From Photorhabdus noenieputensis (lineage in GTDB: Bacteria > Pseudomonadota > Gammaproteobacteria > Enterobacterales > Enterobacteriaceae), in contig NZ_RCWC01000012.1 of assembly GCF_018448935.1 (NCBI RefSeq), positions 62,001-126,000 of the forward strand: 64,000 nucleotides of DNA, read 5' to 3'. The notes below the pieces were generated by a model that was not told where the DNA came from, made no database searches, and saw only the letters and a list, made by a program, of their open reading frames with translations. Position 1 is the stretch's first letter; the number at the start of each line of letters is the position of its first letter. The position numbers and the translations under genes were made by a program. Below, piece after piece: positions 33,818-43,044 of the stretch.

Positions 33818-35155
33818 TTACACAATGGTAGAAAGAAGAAACGTCCCAATCAACGCAACCACAGACGCAAAAAATGTCGCGGTTGTGTAGTACTTAAAAG
33901 TTTCACTGAGCGTTGCTCCGCAATATTGCTTAACCAACCAAAACAGTGAATCAGTCACAATAGTACAGCCGATAGCACCAGAACCAATGGCTAATACAAT
34001 GATTTCAGGGCTAATATCTGGATATAACGGCAACATAGGCGAAACAATCGCTGTCGCACCCATCATTGCGACTGTTGCTGAACCAACCGCCGCGTGCAAA
34101 ATAATGGCAACCAACCACGACAAAAGAATTGGGTGCATATCCAGACGCGACAAAGTAACGGCCAACATATCACTAAGGCCACTTACTTTTAAAATACTAT
34201 TAAATGCTCCACCCGCACCGATAATCAATAAGATATTGGCGATAGAGGAGAAACAATCTTCTGTTTTCGTCAACAGCGTATTCATTCCTATATTTTGCTT
34301 GATGCCCAAGGTGTAATAGGCAACAAAAGCGGCAATGAACATGGCTGTAACAGGATTACCAATAAATTCCAATACCGTATAAAACGTAGTGCCTTTTTCT
34401 ATATTTAATTCAGCAACCGTTTTAATCAACATTAACCCAATTGGCAATAACACCGTAAACAATGTCATGCCTAAAGAGGGTAAATTCTCTTCTTTACAAA
34501 CTGCAATTTCAGAAAATTCAGCCGGAACCGATTTAAAAGGCAGACGACCACCGAGAAGCTTCTGAAATAATGGGCCACCCACCAAAGCTGCAAATAGGCC
34601 AACTATCAGCCCATACACAATCACTGAACCAATATCCGCACCCAGTTTATTTGTCACAAATAATGCCGCCGGGTGTGGAGGAATAATACAGTGAACCGCC
34701 ATCAATGCTGTACATAATGGGATCGCTAATTTCAGCAGCGACGTATTGGTTTTCCTGGCAACAGAAAATGCCAGTGGAATTAACAATACTACCCCTACCT
34801 CAACAAACAGCGTAATACCACAAACCAAACCAATCAGTACCATAATGATGTCAGGCGACAACCATCGGCATTTTTGCAATGTGATACCAATACGCTCTGC
34901 CGCGCCGGATATCTCCATCATCTTACCAAGAATGGTTCCCAGGCCAATCACTACGGCCAAAAAACCTAACGTATCTCCGACTCCCCCTTGAATGGCGCTC
35001 ACCATTTCAACAGGGTTCATTCCCATTAAGACACCGACATAAAAACTGGCTAACAATAACGCGAGAAAAGGGTGAATTTTTAATTTAATTATCGTGAATA
35101 CGATTAACACAATACTTGTGAGTAACGTACCAATCACCCAAGGTTGTGAATCCAC
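33818..35155 (-). CDS. dsdX: D-serine permease DsdX (GntP family)
   Basis: A 445-residue permease with about twelve membrane segments, closely matching E. coli DsdX (HPFLALLLASFYVGVLMGM, TLFVEVGVVLLIPLAF, HCIIPPHPAALFVTNKLGAD, LIIGAGGAFNSILK, ATVAMMGATAIVSPMLPLY). It is the first gene of the dsdXA operon, divergent from dsdC, and imports D-serine for DsdA. Confidence 0.95.
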   Translation of the reverse strand: MDSQPWVIGTLLTSIVLIVFTIIKLKIHPFLALLLASFYVGVLMGMNPVEMVSAIQGGVGDTLGFLAVVIGLGTILGKMMEISGAAERIGITLQKCRWLSPDIIMVLIGLVCGITLFVEVGVVLLIPLAFSVARKTNTSLLKLAIPLCTALMAVHCIIPPHPAALFVTNKLGADIGSVIVYGLIVGLFAALVGGPLFQKLLGGRLPFKSVPAEFSEIAVCKEENLPSLGMTLFTVLLPIGLMLIKTVAELNIEKGTTFYTVLEFIGNPVTAMFIAAFVAYYTLGIKQNIGMNTLLTKTEDCFSSIANILLIIGAGGAFNSILKVSGLSDMLAVTLSRLDMHPILLSWLVAIILHAAVGSATVAMMGATAIVSPMLPLYPDISPEIIVLAIGSGAIGCTIVTDSLFWLVKQYCGATLSETFKYYTTATFFASVVALIGTFLLSTIV

Positions 35156-35396
35156 TTAATCATTCCCCACAGTTAGCCTCTGTTCGTCATACGAATTTTC
35201 ATTATTGAATATGAATATTCAATTTTTGACAAATGATTAATACATAGCCATGCATGAATCAGATTGAGCCAATTCAGTGATACCGATCAAAATTTTCACT
35301 TTATTTGCGATTTAAATCACTAAAACTATCTGAAACACACCGCCTTAATGATACGGTTATATTATCCGTCGTCGATGAACTAGAAACACTATAAAT

Positions 35397-36335
35397 ATGT
35401 ACACAGATGATAATTTCATGGTTGTAAATAAATTACTCAATGGAAGCCAGTTATCAAAGCTGCATACATTTGAGATAGCCGCTCGCCACTGCTCTTTTGT
35501 TCTGGCCGCTGACGAATTAGCTATCAGTGCCAGCGCAGTCAGCCATCGAATCAGTTCTCTGGAACAAGAGTTGGGATTCAAACTCTTCCAACGTTTTCAC
35601 AGAAAAATTGAATTAACTTGTGAAGGAAAGCGTTTATTTTGGACAATTAAATCGACGCTGGAACACCTAAATCAGGAAATTCTGGAAATAAAAAATCAGG
35701 AGTTATCGGGTAATCTGACTATTTACTCCCGCCCGACCTTTACCCAATGTTGGCTAGTGCCTAAATTGGCTGATTTTAATCAGCTATATCCATCCATTAA
35801 CCTGAACATCTTAGTCGGTAACGAAAATGTGAATTTCCGCGGTTATGGTATCGATCTTGCGATTTACTTTGATGATATTATATCCAACGAGTTATCACAT
35901 CAATACCTGATGAGTGAATATATTACCCCAGTCTGTAGCCCACAATATGCCGAAAAGCATAACCTAATGGGAAATATAGATAATCTACAATACTGCACAC
36001 TATTACATGATAAACAAGCATGGAGCTATGATTCCGATACCAAAGAGTGGAATACTTGGGCAGAGCACTTTAACATTACACTGGAGCCATCACACAAGTG
36101 TATTGTCTTTGATCGTTCCGATTTAGCTGCCGTTGCCGCAATACACCATGCGGGTGTTGCAATGGGCAGAAAAAATATGATTTGGGAAAAAATTGAAAAC
36201 AATGAATTAGTCGCTCCCTTTCCTAACACTGAAGTATTATGTAAACAATATTACTATACCTGTACCCTGCCTCAACAACAGAATGAAAAAGTCAACGCCT
36301 TTGTCCAATGGTTAAAATCAACTATAGACGAATAA
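35397..36335 (+). CDS. dsdC: LysR-type activator of D-serine genes, DsdC
   Basis: A 312-residue LysR regulator. The N-terminal helix-turn-helix is at about 20-80 (LHTFEIAARHCSFVLAADEL, SAVSHRISSLEQELGFKLF). The effector domain has NLTIYSRPTFTQCWLVPKL, GIDLAIYFDD and FDRSDLAAVAAIHHAGVAMG, matching E. coli DsdC. It is divergent from dsdXA across 241 bp, where it presumably binds to activate dsdXA in the presence of D-serine. Confidence 0.93.
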   Translation: MYTDDNFMVVNKLLNGSQLSKLHTFEIAARHCSFVLAADELAISASAVSHRISSLEQELGFKLFQRFHRKIELTCEGKRLFWTIKSTLEHLNQEILEIKNQELSGNLTIYSRPTFTQCWLVPKLADFNQLYPSINLNILVGNENVNFRGYGIDLAIYFDDIISNELSHQYLMSEYITPVCSPQYAEKHNLMGNIDNLQYCTLLHDKQAWSYDSDTKEWNTWAEHFNITLEPSHKCIVFDRSDLAAVAAIHHAGVAMGRKNMIWEKIENNELVAPFPNTEVLCKQYYYTCTLPQQQNEKVNAFVQWLKSTIDE

Positions 36336-36687
36336 AAATATAGCCAACCATTAACGGATATAACAAATCTGCCCTGTATTAAGTGGCGATAATGAATTTT
36401 AAGTGGCGATAGTGAGTCGCCACAGAAGTTTAATACCAGATTCTACCGTACGTTCAATCCCATTATTTATTGACTCTAGCAAAATATTGCCGACCACGAG
36501 CTAAAATACCGTTTTGCTTTTAGTAAATAACGATTTTAATATTATTTTGTTTTTGACCATATCAAGCTAATGATCCTTGGCAAGCCCATATGCTCAAAAC
36601 CATTAAATTATACTTTTCACAAGAAAACTAATATAGTGCTAATTTTCACCTGATTTATATGATGAATTTAGCAAATAAGAGGTTTAT
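36336..36687 (+). other. Intergenic stretch with short repeats and a hairpin
   Basis: No gene. AAGTGGCGAT occurs at 36381-36390 and again at 36401-36410. The second copy pairs with TCGCCAC to form a 7-bp stem, GTGGCGA/TCGCCAC (36403-36423), that may terminate dsdC. The rest is AT-rich and includes the promoter of the next gene. Confidence 0.5.
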
Positions 36688-36987
36688 ATGAAAAAATTAA
36701 TCATTCTATTAGTAGCAGTTATTTCATTTAGCACTACTGCTAAAAATCAAGTCGATGTCTCAAAGATCTTTGGAAAGATTAAAATAGTTGAATCATTTCC
36801 TGACTATAAAGTCAAGGTTGTTGATAATTCTCCCGATTTAAAAGTCAAAATTGTTAATAATTCCCCTAACTCCCCCGGAAAATGGAGATTTGTTAATTCA
36901 TTTCCTGATTACAAGATTCAGTTTGTAGAATCATTCCCCGATTTCACAATCAGATTCGTTGATGCATTCCCTGGCCCAGCTAAGTAA
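36688..36987 (+). CDS. Small secreted repeat protein, possible septoil-knot fold
   Basis: A 99-residue protein with a signal peptide (MKKLIILLVAVISFSTTAKN) followed by six short repeats of a beta strand and turn: IKIVESFPDY, VKVVDNSPDL, VKIVNNSPN, WRFVNSFPDY, IQFVESFPDF, IRFVDAFPG. The motif x-hydrophobic-x-V-(D/N/E)-S-F-P-D is strict. From memory it resembles small proteins annotated as 7(1) septoil-knot domains; this is unverified. Predicted periplasmic or secreted; function unknown. AAGAGG precedes the ATG. Confidence 0.8.
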   Translation: MKKLIILLVAVISFSTTAKNQVDVSKIFGKIKIVESFPDYKVKVVDNSPDLKVKIVNNSPNSPGKWRFVNSFPDYKIQFVESFPDFTIRFVDAFPGPAK

Positions 36988-37017
36988 GGCGTAGAATCAG
37001 TATCACACAGAATGATA

Positions 37018-37053
37018 AAGGCTGAACTTCATCTTCTACAACAGTCCAGCCTT
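37018..37053 (+). terminator. Hairpin after the repeat protein gene
   Basis: AAGGCTGAACT and AGTCCAGCCTT pair over 11 positions with one mismatch, 31 bp after the stop and followed by ATTAAA. Confidence 0.6.
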
Positions 37054-37304
37054 ATTAAATTAATCTTAATCCCTTGGTAATGAATAAGTATTTCAACTAC
37101 AGAGATAATATCTATCGACTGCAATAGCCATTTATTATTTTCACATTTTTGCTGGAATTTTATTATCACTGTTTCTATCCTTAAAAAATCAGTAATAATG
37201 TAATGATTTGAAAATAACATCTAAACTTAATCAAAAAATATATACTAACGGTGTAAGTTATGATATTCATCACAACTGCTAGTAAGCAAATCGTTTAAAT
37301 GAGT

Positions 37305-37329
37305 TATATACCCTATGGAGACGGGTATA
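37305..37329. repeat. Internally deleted ERIC (both ends only)
   Basis: TATATACCCTATGGA joined directly to GACGGGTATA: the first and last bases of the ERICs seen elsewhere in this window, with about 100 bp of interior missing. It lies upstream of the Ail-like gene, inside the longer open frame. Confidence 0.82.
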
Positions 37330-37373
37330 AAGTCGTTTATTTCAGAAGTATGAAGTATATAGAGTGTAATGAA

Positions 37374-37946
37374 ATGCAAAAATTGTTATTAAGCTGTGGA
37401 GTTATCTTTTCTGTATCTGCGATAACTTTCCCTGTCCAAGCTGAACAGAATACAGCTTCGATCGGATACGCCTACGTGAAACCACAAGATGCAAGTGCAC
37501 TAAATGGTGCAACATTGAGTTATCGATATGAACTTGATGATCAATGGGGGCTATTATCATCATTTACCTTTGCTAAAGGCGATGAAAAAGAGAGAACAGA
37601 GAATTACCACTCAAAAGATGATATTAAGTATTATTCCCTAATGGCGGGCCCAACCTATAGGATTAATGATTATGTTAGCTTATATGGTCAACTGGGATTA
37701 TCTAGGATTAACGCAAAATCCTCCACTCACTATCGCCCTTCAACCGATTACCGTACCGGATATATCGAAAAGGAATCAGTAAGCAAAAACACTTTAGGTT
37801 GGGGAGCGGGCTTTATTATCAACCCAACAACCAATACCTCAATTACCGCTGGTTATGAAGGTAGCCGTTTTAGTATTAAAGACGGAAACGAGAAAGATCA
37901 CTTATCTACTAACGGTTTTAATATAACTGTCGGCTATCGTTTCTAA
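37374..37946 (+). CDS. Ail/OmpX-family outer-membrane beta-barrel protein
   Basis: The product is 190 residues from the ATG at 37374, beginning with a signal peptide (MQKLLLSCGVIFSVSAITFPVQA, processed after the last Ala). The mature part has the eight-stranded barrel pattern of Ail/Lom/OmpX (SIGYAYVKPQD, LSYRYELDDQWGLLSSFTFA, YGQLGLSRINAK, GWGAGFIINP, GYEGSRF) and ends in the outer-membrane signature VGYRF. The family includes adhesion and serum-resistance factors and phage Lom proteins. Starts upstream of 37374 read through an ERIC remnant and are unlikely. Confidence 0.85.
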   Translation: MQKLLLSCGVIFSVSAITFPVQAEQNTASIGYAYVKPQDASALNGATLSYRYELDDQWGLLSSFTFAKGDEKERTENYHSKDDIKYYSLMAGPTYRINDYVSLYGQLGLSRINAKSSTHYRPSTDYRTGYIEKESVSKNTLGWGAGFIINPTTNTSITAGYEGSRFSIKDGNEKDHLSTNGFNITVGYRF

Positions 37947-37970
37947 CTTAATCAATGAGCAGTGTATTAT

Positions 37971-38004
37971 CACCAAGGTTAAATATTATAACCTTGGTGG
38001 TTTT
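37971..38004 (+). terminator. Terminator of the Ail-like gene
   Basis: CACCAAGGTT, a 9-nt loop, AACCTTGGTG: a perfect 10-bp stem followed by GTTTTC, 25 bp after the stop. Confidence 0.82.
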
Positions 38005-38454
38005 CAAAAATATTTAATATAAATAATTACTTATAATAAAAAACAGGTAAACATCTAAGATTAAAAATAATCGATTTAATTCTGGCGTTATGAGCCACAA
38101 ACAATAAAAATAATAATTTAGAGAAAACAAACAATAACTTTATAGATGTTTTTGCACTAGTCATTTTAATCAAACTAGAATGCATTATCAGAAAAAATCA
38201 TAGAAAAAATTGAATAAATGAAAGAAAAATAATTTCCAAGCATTGAATATATATGATTCAAATATATCTTTATTTACAATGTTTTTGATTTTTTATTTCC
38301 ATCAACAATATAAAAACAGTTAATCTTCTGATCTAATAAAAACATATCATTATTCTTTATCTAAACTAGACTATGGTTGATACAAATGATGATAAATCAT
38401 CTGTACAATAATTTAATATATTGATTGTAAATCAACATTACTTAAGGAATATAT
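38005..38454 (+). other. Very AT-rich non-coding stretch
   Basis: About 450 bp with no open frame of note and no recognisable RNA gene. The base composition is more AT-rich than its surroundings, consistent with horizontally acquired or prophage-derived DNA. It must contain the tail-fibre promoter. Confidence 0.5.
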
Positions 38455-39348
38455 ATGAGCCAAAAAAATGATTTTAAAGCATTTTCTATTGATAATAATG
38501 CTAATATAGTTAGCCAAGAAAGATATGAAGAAAGCCAAAGTTTGAATACCGGGTTTCAACCAGATAATGTTCCCACACACCTGTTAAATAAAGTATTACG
38601 CCAGTCGTCTTCAATATCATCAGTGGTGGCTAATTTTATCGCAACACAATCTAACAATGATATTCTGGATGACGGAAATATAACTAAACTTACTACACAA
38701 TTACATAAAGCGTTAGAGCAAAAAATCACAACAGTAACGCCAAATGCCTCATTAACCCAAAAAGGCGTTGTCCAGCTTACAAATGTTGTAGGTAATGATG
38801 ATACATTAGCTATTACGCAAAAATTTGCTCAGAATATCATAAATTCATTGAATGAAAATATTAATGGTAAAATACCCAATACTCGTAAAGTCAATGGGAA
38901 GGTGTTATCCAGCGATATCAACCTAACTGCCGGGGATATAGGAAGTTACGATAAATCTGAATCAGACGGGAAATACCAACCGCGTGGTAATTATCAGCCA
39001 ATAGGACAATCGTATACTAAAGCTGAGTCTGATTCCCGCTATGCCAGTAAAAATACCGCTTCTTTAATAGCTACAAATGGTTGGTGGAAGTGTGGTGATA
39101 CTGGGATAATTTATCAATGGGGAAAATCTCCTGAAGAAATTAATGAAACATCTAATACTTATTATTTCCCTATTGCATTTCCCTCTACTTGTGCTATCGG
39201 AGTAGCAACACCCGATCATCATAAGATAGAAGCTGGTGTCATTTCCGCATATTTTAAAATTATTGACAATGCGAGATTTAAATTAACCCTTGATCAAGCT
39301 TCAAATGATCAACCAGCCAGAGTTTTTTGGTTTGCTATTGGATGGTAA
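38455..39348 (+). CDS. Orphan phage tail fibre-like protein
   Basis: A 297-residue protein with tail-fibre features: TPNASLTQKGVVQLTN and TRKVNGKVLSSDINLTAGDIG (common in lambdoid and P2-like fibres), the repeats YDKSESDGKYQPRG and YTKAESDSRYASK, and a C-terminal tip ending FWFAIGW. No other tail, assembly or lysis gene is near, so it is a prophage remnant or a domesticated fibre such as a pyocin-like receptor-binding part. AAGGAATATAT precedes the ATG. Confidence 0.87.
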   Translation: MSQKNDFKAFSIDNNANIVSQERYEESQSLNTGFQPDNVPTHLLNKVLRQSSSISSVVANFIATQSNNDILDDGNITKLTTQLHKALEQKITTVTPNASLTQKGVVQLTNVVGNDDTLAITQKFAQNIINSLNENINGKIPNTRKVNGKVLSSDINLTAGDIGSYDKSESDGKYQPRGNYQPIGQSYTKAESDSRYASKNTASLIATNGWWKCGDTGIIYQWGKSPEEINETSNTYYFPIAFPSTCAIGVATPDHHKIEAGVISAYFKIIDNARFKLTLDQASNDQPARVFWFAIGW

Positions 39349-39460
39349 GGAAAACATGACTTTGCAGGATTGGAAAAAATACTAAGTCATGATAAATAGG
39401 ATTGATAATTCAAAAGTACCAGAAAGTGATTGACCAACGCTACCATTATAATCACCAAAA

Positions 39461-39490
39461 AAGGTCGGGGACAGGATAATACCCGGCCTT
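39461..39490 (+). terminator. Terminator of the tail fibre gene
   Basis: AAGGTCGGG and CCCGGCCTT pair over 9 bp (one G-U), with TTAATAATTTT after, 112 bp past the stop. Confidence 0.7.
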
Positions 39491-39570
39491 AATAATTTTA
39501 TCTATTTGCACTAGATCAAACCTGCATTGAAAGTTACCGGTTATTTATACAGACTTCAAGTGCTATTACC

Positions 39571-39699
39571 TATACCAGTCATCTTTCAAGTTGCCTCTTT
39601 GTTGGCTGCACTCGCTCACCCCAGTCACATAATTATCTATGCTCCCGGGGATTCACTCCCTTGCCGTCGCGATGCATCTTGAAATCCATAGGGTATATA
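39571..39699. repeat. ERIC element upstream of tRNA-Lys
   Basis: A copy of about 129 bp, in the same orientation as that at 33434. It starts TATACCAGTCATC (one terminus degraded: CCAGTC in place of CCCGTC) and ends CCATAGGGTATA. The core reads CTCACCCCAGTCACATAA and CTATGCTCCCGGGGATTC. A 64-codon frame inside it is not a gene. Confidence 0.93.
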
Positions 39700-39869
39700 C
39701 GACAAGAAATAACCACTGCAAAAGAAATTCAGAAGATATGTGTATTTATCACCAAGTCATTTTAAGAAAATACAGAGAATATCAAATCAGACTTGGTATG
39801 ATTATGACACTAATAAGTCACATAGAAAAATAAGTTGTCAGTGAAATATTTACAACTCATTAATTTGAT

Positions 39870-39945
39870 TGGTGGGTTGTCGGGGGCTCGAACCCCGGAC
39901 CAATTGATTAAGAGTCAACTGCTCTGCCGACTGAGCTAACAACCC
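39870..39945 (-). tRNA. tRNA-Lys, anticodon CTT
   Basis: On the minus strand this folds as a 76-nt tRNA with acceptor GGGTTGT/ACAACCC, D arm GCTC/GAGC, anticodon arm TTGA-CTCTTAA-TCAA (anticodon CTT), T arm CGGGGTTCGAGCCCCG and an encoded CCA. It is identical in layout to enterobacterial tRNA-Lys(TTT) except for the anticodon and the T arm. Confidence 0.95.
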
Positions 39946-40197
39946 AATGTGGGTAATTATTCCTCGATACAAAGCTGTCGTCAATATATTATAGCTATTT
40001 TTTTCTAACCGAATAATTCATACTCAATTCCAACAGCATTAACAAGTTAAATTGTAACCAATTTGTTTTTAAAGTGAGATCAGGCTGTTATTACTATAGT
40101 AATCTGTGTCACAATATTTTTCGCAAACATCATCATATATAAGGCCACTTAAAGAGCCGTAACAATTTACCTAAGAAAATATTGGATACTATATACT

Positions 40198-41604
40198 ATG
40201 GCAGAAAATATACACACTTCACTTTCCGCTGAAACCGGGGAAACGCAGTTGCAACGTAATCTAAGCAACCGACATATACAACTTATCGCTATCGGCGGTG
40301 CCATCGGCACGGGGCTGTTTATGGGATCAGGGAAAACAATCTCTCTCGCTGGGCCATCAATCATATTCGTTTATATGATTATCGGTTTCATGCTGTTCTT
40401 CGTGATGCGCGCAATGGGTGAACTATTGCTTTCGAACCTGAATTATAAATCATTCAGTGATTTCTCCGCTGATTTGCTCGGGCCTTGGGCCGGTTTTTTC
40501 GTCGGCTGGACTTACTGGTTCTGTTGGGTTATTACCGGTATCGCCGATGTAGTTGCCATCACTTCTTATATCAGCTATTGGCAACCGGATTTTCCACAAT
40601 GGCTCACTTCTCTGCTCTGTGTTTCACTATTGCTTTCCCTTAATTTGGCTACAGTGAAATTATTCGGGGAAATGGAATTCTGGTTCGCCATGATAAAGAT
40701 CGTTGCCATTATCGCTTTAATCGCAACAGGTGCTGTTCTAATTGGCATGCATTTTCAATCTCCAGCCGGTCATACCGCTTCACTGGCAAATATATGGAAT
40801 GATGGTGGATTCTTCCCCAAAGGGTTAAGCGGATTTTTTGCCGGATTTCAGATAGCCATATTCGCCTTTGTAGGTATTGAATTAGTGGGTACTGCTGCCG
40901 CAGAAACTAAAGATCCAATGAAATCACTCCCCAGAGCCATTAATGCCATCCCGATTCGTATTATCACCTTCTACGTTCTGGCGCTGATGATTATTATGTC
41001 AGTCACTCCGTGGCGTTCAATCATTGCAGACAAAAGTCCTTTTGTTGAGCTGTTTGTTCTCATCGGTTTACCCGCTGCTGCCAGTATCGTGAACTTTGTG
41101 GTATTAACCTCTGCCGCCTCCTCAGCGAACAGTGGTGTTTTCTCCACCAGCCGCATGCTATTTGGATTAGCGAAAGAAGGCGATGCGCCACAGCAATTCA
41201 GCCGCCTTTCACGCCGTTCTGTACCTGCATCGGGGTTAATTTTCACCTGTTTATGTTTATCCTGTGGTGTAGTGCTGATTTATTTAATTCCTGATGTTAT
41301 GCATGTGTTTACCTTAGTAACTACCGTTTCAGCTATTCTGTTTATGTTTATCTGGAGTATGATCCTATGCTCATATCTGGTTTACCGGAAACGTCGCCCA
41401 GCATTGCATAAGGCTTCAACCTATAAAATGCCATTGGGTATTATCATGTCATGGATCTGTCTGGCATTTTTTGCATTTGTTCTGATACTACTCACTTTAC
41501 GAGATGATACCCGTCAGGCATTAATCATCACGCCTGTTTGGTTTCTGATCTTAATTATCGGTTTTCAAATTGTAAAAAAACGTAGAACACGTTTATACAG
41601 CTAA
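40198..41604 (+). CDS. cycA: D-serine/D-alanine/glycine:proton symporter CycA
   Basis: A 468-residue amino-acid permease of the APC family with twelve membrane segments, nearly colinear with E. coli CycA (LSNRHIQLIAIGGAIGTGLF, MGELLLSNLNYKSFSDF, EMEFWFAMIKIVAIIAL, AGFQIAIFAFVGIELVGT, SSANSGVFSTSRMLFGLA). It imports D-serine, D-alanine and glycine, fitting the dsd genes 4 kb away. It is monocistronic, with a terminator after it. Confidence 0.93.
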   Translation: MAENIHTSLSAETGETQLQRNLSNRHIQLIAIGGAIGTGLFMGSGKTISLAGPSIIFVYMIIGFMLFFVMRAMGELLLSNLNYKSFSDFSADLLGPWAGFFVGWTYWFCWVITGIADVVAITSYISYWQPDFPQWLTSLLCVSLLLSLNLATVKLFGEMEFWFAMIKIVAIIALIATGAVLIGMHFQSPAGHTASLANIWNDGGFFPKGLSGFFAGFQIAIFAFVGIELVGTAAAETKDPMKSLPRAINAIPIRIITFYVLALMIIMSVTPWRSIIADKSPFVELFVLIGLPAAASIVNFVVLTSAASSANSGVFSTSRMLFGLAKEGDAPQQFSRLSRRSVPASGLIFTCLCLSCGVVLIYLIPDVMHVFTLVTTVSAILFMFIWSMILCSYLVYRKRRPALHKASTYKMPLGIIMSWICLAFFAFVLILLTLRDDTRQALIITPVWFLILIIGFQIVKKRRTRLYS

Positions 41605-41630
41605 CTTATTCAAATCCTTAATATCTATAT

Positions 41631-41664
41631 GACCTGTTGGAATAATACTCCACAGGTCTTTTTT
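41631..41664 (+). terminator. Rho-independent terminator of cycA
   Basis: GACCTGT and ACAGGTC pair over 7 bp, followed by TTTTTT, 27 bp after the cycA stop. Confidence 0.85.
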
Positions 41665-42012
41665 ATTGCTGCAAGCTGAAAAATTACCACTACACTTAAC
41701 TCTATCGGTTGAGAAAGTATTGCTTATAAAAAAATGACTTTCTGTGGACGATGAACCGTCAACTTTAATCTCCATAAACATTATCATTATATAATCATTT
41801 AAACCCATTCAGTCACGCAAAAAACGTCGTATCATTATATTATCAATATACATGTTAAAAGAGTAACCAAGTGGATAATTCATTTTTTAATATTAACACA
41901 AAAACATCACTATTTAATAAGACCTTAACTTAAATCACATAAATATAGTCATTTTCGATCTAACATCCTGCAAATAAATGATATCGGTAACATCAAAATA
42001 AGAGGGCATATC
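41665..42012 (+). other. Promoter region of the xylitol genes
   Basis: About 350 bp, AT-rich and without a credible gene. It holds the promoter of the dehydrogenase-kinase pair; no regulator gene is adjacent. AAGAGGGC lies just before the next ATG. Confidence 0.5.
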
Positions 42013-43041
42013 ATGAAGGCATTAGTATTAGAAAAAGCAGGTCAGATTTCAATTCAAGACTGGGAAACCTCCGAAATATTGGGTGAAAATGATGTTGAAA
42101 TAAAAATTCATTCAGTAGGGATTTGCGGCAGCGATGTGCATTATTACCAATACGGACGTATTGGGCCATTTATTGTCGAAAAGCCGATGATCCTCGGGCA
42201 CGAAGCATCAGGTGTAATCACCGCAGTAGGTAAAAATGTGACTCACTTAAAAATCGGCGATCGGGTCTGTATGGAACCTGGCATTCCTAATCTGCAATCA
42301 CCACAATCGCGGGCAGGTATTTATAACTTAGATCCAGAAATCCGTTTCTGGGCGACGCCCCCTATTGATGGTTGCTTACGTGAAAGAGTTATTCACCCGG
42401 CAGCATTTACGTTCAAATTACCTGATAATGTCAGTTTTGCCGAAGGTGCGATGGTTGAACCATTATCTATCGGTATGCAAGCAGCCACAAAAGCAGAAAT
42501 TAAACTTGGAGATATCGCATTAGTTGTTGGTGCTGGTACGATCGGAATTGTTACCGCACTTGCAGCATTAGCCGGTGGCTGTTCTGATGTCATTATTTGT
42601 GATGTGTTCGATGAAAAACTAGAAATTGCAAAACAGTATCCAGGTCTTCACCCTGTTAATAGCAAAGTACTTGCTGAGAAAGTGAATACCTTAACCGATG
42701 GTAATGGCGTTAATATTCTCTTTGAATGTAGTGGCGCAAAACCCGTCATTGCTACTATTTCAGAGCACATTGCACCGGGAGGAATAGCTGTTCTGGTCGG
42801 TATGCCTATCGATCCGGCACCATTTGATGTTGTCTCTGCTCAAGCTAAAGAGATCACATTCAAAACTATTTTCCGCTACGCGAATATGTACCCTCGTACT
42901 ATCCGTTTACTTAGCTCTGGCAAGCTCAAGGTAACTCCCCTATTATCCGCAACCTATAAATTTAAAGACAGCGTTCAGGCGTATGAACGAGCCGCGGAGG
43001 GTCGCCCGACAGATATTAAAATTATGTTGGAAATGGAGTAA
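42013..43041 (+). CDS. Xylitol (polyol) dehydrogenase, zinc-dependent MDR family
   Basis: A 342-residue medium-chain dehydrogenase of the sorbitol/xylitol group. The catalytic zinc ligands are in [10 protein letters not shown] (Cys) and [10 protein letters not shown] (His-Glu); the NAD-binding loop is [16 protein letters not shown]. The first structural-zinc cysteine region ([19 protein letters not shown]) lacks the usual cysteines, as in some family members. Paired with xylulokinase 3 bp downstream, the likely reaction is xylitol to D-xylulose; other polyols are possible. Confidence 0.88.
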   Translation: MKALVLEKAGQISIQDWETSEILGENDVEIKIHSVGICGSDVHYYQYGRIGPFIVEKPMILGHEASGVITAVGKNVTHLKIGDRVCMEPGIPNLQSPQSRAGIYNLDPEIRFWATPPIDGCLRERVIHPAAFTFKLPDNVSFAEGAMVEPLSIGMQAATKAEIKLGDIALVVGAGTIGIVTALAALAGGCSDVIICDVFDEKLEIAKQYPGLHPVNSKVLAEKVNTLTDGNGVNILFECSGAKPVIATISEHIAPGGIAVLVGMPIDPAPFDVVSAQAKEITFKTIFRYANMYPRTIRLLSSGKLKVTPLLSATYKFKDSVQAYERAAEGRPTDIKIMLEME

Positions 43042-43044
43042 CAC

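Noticed and set aside
37299-37373. Longer N-terminus of the Ail-like protein
   Set aside because: It reads through an ERIC remnant and would bury the signal peptide that starts at 37374.
39639-39833. 64-codon frame, and similar frames at 33504-33701 and 19348-19548
   Set aside because: All three begin inside ERICs (MLPGIHSLA and relatives) and are repeat-derived.
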